NCBI RefSeq assembly: GCF_014874095.1 | Contig: NZ_JADBEB010000001.1 | Span: 1,054,001-1,118,000, forward strand | Direction of reading: 5' to 3' | Length of the DNA stretch: 64,000 nucleotides | From: Plantactinospora soyae | Lineage (GTDB): Bacteria > Actinomycetota > Actinomycetes > Mycobacteriales > Micromonosporaceae | In this document: positions 59,380 to 64,000 of the stretch, one piece after another | Position numbering within the stretch: position 1 is the stretch's first letter | How the letters are laid out: the number at the start of each line of letters is the position of its first letter | The notes under the pieces: model-generated | Told to the model about the DNA's origin: nothing | Databases searched by the model: none | Seen by the model: only the letters and a program-made list of their open reading frames with translations | Made by a program: the position numbers and the translations under genes

Positions 59380-60552
59380 TTACGCGTGGCCGCCCACGAG
59401 CACCGTGCCGATGGTCAGCTGTGGTTTCTCCTCCAGGATCTGCCCGAGACGTTCAACCCGGTCGTCGAGCTCCCGACGCTCGGCGACGGTGAGCGGGGTA
59501 AGCGGCTCGACCGTGACGTCCAGGCTGCGTCTGGAGCGGCGCTGGTGCCACACCCCTGCGACAGTGCCGTCGATGAGCAGTACCGGAAAGTTGCCGGCCT
59601 GACCACCGGCGAGCGCGCGTTGCGCGGCGGGCCCCGGGAAGAGCCGGTTACGCGGGTGGCAGCCAACGGTGTAGGCGTCGAAGTACGGCAGTAGCTGCAC
59701 CCCGTGCGGTGGCGTGGGTGGCGGCTCGGTGTCGCCGGCACGGACCCAGGCGGGGCTGCCGTCGACCTCGACCTCTTCCAGTTCGCTGGCGAGGGAGTCG
59801 AACAGTTCAGTCGCCCAGCGGCGAGGCGCGGACAGCCACTGCGCGAACTGCTGTGGTGTGGCCGGGCCGTACGCGTGCAGGTAGCGCCGGACCAGACCGG
59901 CGAGGGCGTCGGCGGCCGGGGCCGGCTGGAGTCCGGGCAGCCACCGCCGTGGGCTGGTGTAGGTGACCTTCCGCCCGCGGTTCGGGCCGAAACAGAGTGC
60001 CCCGCGGTGCGCGGCCAGGTGCATGGCCTGCCGCCAGCGTGGCCACCTGCCTCCGAAGGCCGGCACCACCGGGTCGGCGGCCCAGGGGCTGGTGCGGGCG
60101 ACCACCTCTGTACTGAGTTCGTCGATGGTCAGTTCCGCGTCGGCCAGCGCGGCCGCGACGGCGGCGATGACCTCGTCGGTCTGGTCGGGGGTCAGCCGCG
60201 CGTCGGCGGGCATGGTGGTCGAAGACGGTGGGATGGCGCTGAGCGCGCCGGTCCACAGTGGCAGCTCACGGGTCGGTAGCAGGTGTACGGTGCCGCGCGG
60301 CCCGAACGTCTTGACCAGGCTACGCTCGCGCCACAACGCATCCGCGACATCGGCCCGGGTGGCACCGGCGACGCGCAGCCCGATCGACACCTCAGCGGCG
60401 GACAGCACCTGAGCGTGCGCGCCGCACATGGCGGCAACGGCATCGGCGGGTGTGCCGTCGCGTACCGGGGCGGACAGCCCGTGCCGATCAAGTCGGCGGC
60501 CACATACGTCGGACCAGGACAGCTGCGGGATGGCGGTGGAACGGTTGGTCAT
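59380..60552 (-). CDS. HTH_42 winged-helix protein, AlkZ-like (HxQ variant)
   Basis: 390 residues from ATG 60552. It belongs to the same winged-helix DNA-binding family as the 32670 gene. At the position of the QxQ motif it reads AMCGAHAQVLSAAEVSIGLR, so H46-A47-Q48. H-x-Q forms belong to a variant branch of AlkZ-like proteins in actinobacteria, as I recall. Conserved features of the body (GALCFGPNRGRKVTYTSPRR, then TVAGVWHQRR at the end) are kept. It may be a DNA glycosylase for alkylated or cross-linked bases. It lies 273 bases from the epoxide hydrolase gene on the same strand. Confidence 0.82.
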   Translation of the reverse strand: MTNRSTAIPQLSWSDVCGRRLDRHGLSAPVRDGTPADAVAAMCGAHAQVLSAAEVSIGLRVAGATRADVADALWRERSLVKTFGPRGTVHLLPTRELPLWTGALSAIPPSSTTMPADARLTPDQTDEVIAAVAAALADAELTIDELSTEVVARTSPWAADPVVPAFGGRWPRWRQAMHLAAHRGALCFGPNRGRKVTYTSPRRWLPGLQPAPAADALAGLVRRYLHAYGPATPQQFAQWLSAPRRWATELFDSLASELEEVEVDGSPAWVRAGDTEPPPTPPHGVQLLPYFDAYTVGCHPRNRLFPGPAAQRALAGGQAGNFPVLLIDGTVAGVWHQRRSRRSLDVTVEPLTPLTVAERRELDDRVERLGQILEEKPQLTIGTVLVGGHA

Positions 60553-60825
60553 CCGAGCACATCTTCCGTGTCGTCGTTCGGTTCTTGGTGGTGATGGTGC
60601 GGGCACCGCGCCGGCCGACGGCAGCGCCGCCCTCGTAGGTCGCCGCGTCGTGACGGGTGAGCGGACTTTCCGGTCCGGCTGCGGTGCGACCGGTAGCAGT
60701 TGACGTGTGGTCGATCGTCGTATCCCGAACTTGTCCGGTTCTCGGACGACCGATGAACACGTCGTCTTGCTGACCCGGACCGAGCGAGTCCGGGCCAGCA
60801 TCGCGTCTGCCCTAACTGGTTGCCG

Positions 60826-61980
60826 TCAGCGGAGGTTCCGGAAGAAGGCGCGGATGTCGGCGGTCAATGTCTCGGGTTCCTCCAGTGCGGCGAAGTGGCC
60901 GCCCCGGTCGACGTCGACCCAGCGGGTGATGGTGTTCTCGCGCTCGGCGTAGCGGCGGATGCCGACGTCATGGGCGAAAACGACCGCGGCGGTGGGTACG
61001 CCAGAGTTCGGTCTGGTGGCGCCCCAGGCGGACTCCTGGGCGTAGCCGACGTACGCCGACGAGCCGGCCGTACCGGTCATCCAGTAGATCGTCGCGTTGG
61101 TCAGCAGTCGGTCCCGGTCGATGATCTTGTCCGGTAGGACCTCGCGGGGGTGGGTCCACTCGCGGAACTTGTCCATGGCCCAGGCGAACTGGCCGGCTGG
61201 GGAGTCGGTCAGGCCGTACGCGAGAGTCTGCGGCCGGGTGGACTGGATGGCGATGTAGCCGAACTCCTCCTGCATGAACGCCTCGATCCGGCGGATCCGG
61301 TCGCGTTCGAGGTCGGACAGGCTGGCCAGGTCGTCGTCGGTCAGCGGCAGTGGCGGCAGCGGGCCGGGGCCGCCGTTGACGTGGACGCCGGCGACGCGGT
61401 CCGGCGCGACCCGGCCCAGTTGCGGGCTGACCGCGGCTCCGATGTCGCCGCCCTGCGCCCCGTAGCGCTGGTAGCCCAGCCGGCGCATCAGCTCGGCCCA
61501 GGCCCGAGCGATGCGATCGGTGTCCCACCCGGCATCGGTGGTCGGCCCGGAGAAACCGAACCCGGGCAGTGACGGGATGACCACGTGGAACGCATCGGCT
61601 GGGTCACCGCCGTGGGCGCGTGGGTTGGTCAGCGGTCCGATCAGGTCGAGGAACTCCACCACCGAACCGGGCCAGCCGTGGGTCAGGACCAGCGGGAACG
61701 CGTCCGGTTCCGGGGAGCGGACGTGCATGAAATGGATCCGCTGCCCGTCGATCGTGGTGGTGAACTGCGGAAACTCGTTGAGCCGCGCTTCAGCCGCGCG
61801 CCAGTCGTAGCCGGTGCGCCAGTAGTCGACCATCTCCCGCAGCCAGGCGGTGGGGACGCCGGTGTCCCAGTCGTCGCCGGGCAGCGCGACGGGCCAGCGG
61901 GTCCGGGCGAGCCGGTCGCGCAGGTCGTCGAGCTGTTCCTGTGGGATGTCGATGCGGAACGGGGTGATGTCTTCGCTCAT
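60826..61980 (-). CDS. Epoxide hydrolase (EHN-domain type)
   Basis: 384 residues from ATG 61980. The EHN N-terminal domain (about 5 to 110) begins [20 protein letters not shown], ends near the oxyanion motif [12 protein letters not shown], and is followed by an alpha/beta hydrolase fold with nucleophile D179 in [12 protein letters not shown]. The catalytic His is in [13 protein letters not shown], and Tyr residues of the lid are in [11 protein letters not shown]. It resembles juvenile-hormone-epoxide-hydrolase-like bacterial enzymes that open small epoxides. It is divergent from a WYL regulator with a perfect operator between them, which suggests inducible detoxification. Confidence 0.93.
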   Translation of the reverse strand: MSEDITPFRIDIPQEQLDDLRDRLARTRWPVALPGDDWDTGVPTAWLREMVDYWRTGYDWRAAEARLNEFPQFTTTIDGQRIHFMHVRSPEPDAFPLVLTHGWPGSVVEFLDLIGPLTNPRAHGGDPADAFHVVIPSLPGFGFSGPTTDAGWDTDRIARAWAELMRRLGYQRYGAQGGDIGAAVSPQLGRVAPDRVAGVHVNGGPGPLPPLPLTDDDLASLSDLERDRIRRIEAFMQEEFGYIAIQSTRPQTLAYGLTDSPAGQFAWAMDKFREWTHPREVLPDKIIDRDRLLTNATIYWMTGTAGSSAYVGYAQESAWGATRPNSGVPTAAVVFAHDVGIRRYAERENTITRWVDVDRGGHFAALEEPETLTADIRAFFRNLR

Positions 61981-62003
61981 GAGTTCGACCGTAGGAGGCA
62001 AAG

Positions 62004-62020
62004 AGGACAACTTTTGTCCT
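62004..62020. promoter_or_regulatory. Perfect palindromic operator between epoxide hydrolase and WYL regulator
   Basis: AGGACAA-CTT-TTGTCCT has 7-bp perfect arms. It lies in the 63-base gap between the divergent starts at 61980 and 62044. An AGGACA-type palindrome is, from memory, common upstream of YafY/WYL regulators. Confidence 0.8.
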
Positions 62021-62043
62021 AGCCGGCTGGCAGACTTCTGCGC

Positions 62044-62994
62044 ATGCTGGAAACCTCGGCGCGGCTGCTCCGCCTGCTGTCCCTGCTGCAGACCCCGCGC
62101 GACTGGACCGGCGCAGACCTGGCCGAGCGCCTCGAGGTCGACGTACGGACCGTCCGGCGCGACGTCGACAAGCTGCGTACCCTCGGCTATCCGGTGCATG
62201 CCACGCCGGGCGTGGCCGGCTACCGGCTCGGCGCCGGCGCGAACCTCCCGCCGCTTCTGCTCGACGACGAGGAGGCGATCGCCGTCGCCGTCGGGCTGCG
62301 CACCGCCGCGAGCGGCACGGTCGCCGGCATCGAGGAAAGCTCGGTACGCGCGCTCGCCAAGCTCGAACAGGTTCTCCCGTCGCGACTACGGCACCGGGTG
62401 AACCTGCTGCACTCGTTCACCGTGATCGTCCCCGCGACCGGCCCGACCGTCGACCCCGAGACCCTGACCGCCGTGGCGGCGGCCTGCCGTGATCATCATC
62501 GGCTCCGCTTCGACTACCGCAGCCACGACGGCACGACGTCAGTCCGCACGGCAGAGCCCCACCGGCTCGTCCACGCCGGCAGACGGTGGTACCTGATCGC
62601 CTGGGACGTCGAGCGAACCGACTGGCGCACGTACCGTCTGGACCGGCTGATGCCCCGCGTCCCGACGGGTCCCCGTTTCGCCCCGCGCGAGGCGCCCGAC
62701 GTCGACCTCGCCGGGTATCTGTCTCGTGGCGTCTCGACCGCGGCCTACCGATACCAGGCACGCATCACCCTGCACGTACCCGCCGACACGGCCGCGGAGC
62801 AGATCCTCCCGACCGTCGGCGTCATCGAGGCCGTCGACCCGCAGACCTGCCTCCTACACACCGGATCGAACTCCCTCGACGAGCTGACGGTTTACCTCGG
62901 CCTGTTCGACCTCCCCTTCACCGTGCACGAACCACCCGAACTGATCGCGCGCATCCGCGCCCTCGCCACCCGCCTCACCGACGCCGTCCGCTGA
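62044..62994 (+). CDS. YafY/WYL-family transcriptional regulator
   Basis: 316 residues. The N-terminal HTH_11 ([20 protein letters not shown], then [20 protein letters not shown] and TLGYPV) is followed by a WYL domain with [20 protein letters not shown]. The ligand-like region ends with the WCX domain ([20 protein letters not shown]). WYL proteins act as ligand-responsive regulators. Here the divergent epoxide hydrolase gene and the shared palindrome make a local two-gene control unit. Confidence 0.93.
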   Translation: MLETSARLLRLLSLLQTPRDWTGADLAERLEVDVRTVRRDVDKLRTLGYPVHATPGVAGYRLGAGANLPPLLLDDEEAIAVAVGLRTAASGTVAGIEESSVRALAKLEQVLPSRLRHRVNLLHSFTVIVPATGPTVDPETLTAVAAACRDHHRLRFDYRSHDGTTSVRTAEPHRLVHAGRRWYLIAWDVERTDWRTYRLDRLMPRVPTGPRFAPREAPDVDLAGYLSRGVSTAAYRYQARITLHVPADTAAEQILPTVGVIEAVDPQTCLLHTGSNSLDELTVYLGLFDLPFTVHEPPELIARIRALATRLTDAVR

Positions 62995-63350
62995 CCGCCG
63001 AGCAACCCCACGCAGGCGGCAAGGCAACGCAGCCTCGACCCCTGAACCACCCTCAGCGGGGTTTTCGGGGGGTGAACAGAAGGCACTATCCCGATCCCAG
63101 TGTGGGTCGGCGAGCGGAGTGATGGCGCAGGTTGATGCCCTGCCGGCCCGAACCCCGCCGCCCAGCGCGACTGCCCGCACTGTGGCCAGTCGATCACAAT
63201 CGACCGCACTGCTCACCGCGCCACGGATCGCCGCAGCCGGGTGCTTGCCGGACCGCCAGACGTGCCAGGGCTGGCGCCCGATTACGGATGGGCCGTTCAC
63301 GCGATGTCGCCCGGTCGAATGGCGACCGGGCGACATCGGGGCGGGTCGGG
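62995..63350. other. Intergenic region between WYL regulator and esterase ends
   Basis: 356 bases between convergent genes. It holds a strong hairpin near its right end (63302 to 63338) and an imperfect CGATCCCA/TGGGTCG repeat near 63090. I see no gene in it. Confidence 0.5.
63302..63338. terminator. Perfect 16-bp hairpin terminator
   Basis: CGATGTCGCCCGGTCG pairs perfectly with CGACCGGGCGACATCG over a five-base AATGG loop. It lies 12 bases beyond the stop of the minus-strand esterase gene. Confidence 0.85.
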
Positions 63351-64000
63351 TCAGCCTGCGAGCTCTGCCCAGAAGGCGTAGTGGTGGTCGGCCTGGAAGT
63401 TCGTCCGGCCGATCCGCTCGCTCGACAGCGATTGTGTGTACTGGCCGCCGCGAGTGAACGGCGACCACTTCGGCAACCCGGCGGCGCTCGGCGCACCGTT
63501 ACGGGCGAAGGCGGTCCAGTACGCGCTCATGTCCCGGGCGACTCGCTGCTGCGTCTCGTCCAGCGGCGTGATGAAGTCCACTGTGAACAGGTAGGCCACG
63601 TCGAGTAGGTGGTAGGAGCCGAGCGTGAAGCTGGGCTTGGGCAGCCCGGTCAACCACGGCGTGTCCCGCTCGGCGAAGTCGTACGTGTAGGTGGGCACGT
63701 ACCGGCTGAGCATGGTGTTCGTGACCACCGCACCGTACGCGTACTCGTGGTCGGTCTGGACCGCGGCGAGCGCCTGGGCGGCGCTGGGGTAGCGACTCAG
63801 CGGGTATTCGGCGAGAACCTCGTCCGCCTGCGCGCCGAACTCGGCCCGGATGGTCGGGGCGTACTCGTCGGCAGTCATGACGTGCCCGGTGATGACCTCC
63901 GGACCGGCGACCATGAGCTGGTACTCGTCGTGGTTGGTGCCCTGCATGACCGGCACCCGGTTGAACCTTCCGGTTCTCAGCGCCTCGGTCGGGTCGATCG
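63351..64000 (-). CDS. Type-B carboxylesterase (5' end cut)
   Basis: The visible part, about 216 residues, is the C-terminal third; the reading frame stays open to the right edge. The segment RFNRVPVMQGTNHDEYQLMV matches the type-B (COesterase) region G(T/S)NxDE. YHLLDVAYLFTVDFITPLDE holds the probable catalytic His and NGAPSAAGLPKWSPFTRGGQ is the usual end. The nucleophile Ser and signal peptide lie outside the window. It probably hydrolyses esters outside the cell, but the cut end limits certainty. A strong hairpin follows the stop. Confidence 0.88.
   Translation of the reverse strand, partial: IDPTEALRTGRFNRVPVMQGTNHDEYQLMVAGPEVITGHVMTADEYAPTIRAEFGAQADEVLAEYPLSRYPSAAQALAAVQTDHEYAYGAVVTNTMLSRYVPTYTYDFAERDTPWLTGLPKPSFTLGSYHLLDVAYLFTVDFITPLDETQQRVARDMSAYWTAFARNGAPSAAGLPKWSPFTRGGQYTQSLSSERIGRTNFQADHHYAFWAELAG

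Overview
The window is high-GC DNA (roughly 70 to 73 percent G+C by eye), with strong third-position GC bias, frequent GTG starts, 4-bp ATGA/GTGA gene overlaps and actinobacterial families throughout (F420/PPOX enzyme, DesK-type two-component systems, DrrA/B exporter, M28 and GH9 secreted enzymes, WYL regulators). This suggests a filamentous actinomycete, most likely Micromonosporaceae; the family assignment is inference. No rRNA, tRNA, CRISPR array, insertion sequence or prophage was seen. Both ends cut a gene: a membrane-fused spermidine synthase-like protein on the left and a type-B carboxylesterase on the right.

Left part (1-16.4 kb): a secreted coiled-coil hydrolase-like protein; a coupled signalling operon (PP2C phosphatase with receiver, CHASE3/HAMP histidine kinase, single-domain response regulator, inositol monophosphatase-like enzyme); a large M28 membrane peptidase; a secreted GH9 cellulase behind a good promoter and a CebR/LacI-type operator; a membrane protein of unknown function; a methyltransferase; and a D-amino-acid-oxidase-like flavoprotein. 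Middle left (16.8-33.8 kb): orphan holin-like protein, secreted HNH nuclease, a frameshifted DUF433/HTH locus, DnaA-box-like sites, a GntR/ABC operon, Smr and TPR proteins, a glucokinase-like ROK/ASKHA enzyme, an ABC-F ATPase, a BON-methyltransferase fusion, a Crp/Fnr regulator with a perfect operator, a DrrAB-type exporter with divergent TetR regulator, and an AlkZ/YcaQ-like winged-helix (HTH_42) protein.

The most interesting region is 33.9-46.4 kb. Seven minus-strand genes (GH5 hydrolase, double-domain sugar phosphate cyclase, fused ROK kinase-zinc dehydrogenase, phosphoglucose-isomerase-like protein, Gfo/Idh oxidoreductase, TIM-barrel epimerase, second Gfo/Idh oxidoreductase) are packed with a 4-nt gap or 4-bp overlaps. 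They converge on a plus-strand pair (SGNH-like protein, family-2 glycosyltransferase). Cyclase, ROK kinase, cyclitol-type dehydrogenase and epimerase is the logic of C7-cyclitol (acarbose/validamycin-like) pathways, but the aminotransferase and nucleotidyl-transfer genes of those clusters are absent. 14-bp LacI/CebR-type operators lie before the GH5 operon, before the SGNH/glycosyltransferase pair and before the GH9 cellulase 20 kb away, so the pathway may be induced by cellulose or beta-glucan breakdown products. I consider this a candidate undescribed carbasugar system.

Right part (46.5-64 kb): a possible 33-residue basic peptide gene, a DesK/NarL two-component pair, an F420-type oxidoreductase, an Hsp70-like ATPase tethered to the membrane, a pair of coupled hypothetical proteins, a tautomerase-NTF2 fusion, an amidase, an FtsX-type ABC transporter, a second HTH_42 protein, and an epoxide hydrolase divergent from a WYL regulator with a perfect palindromic operator between them. 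Short in-frame tandem duplications recur across the window, several of them lying across stop codons.
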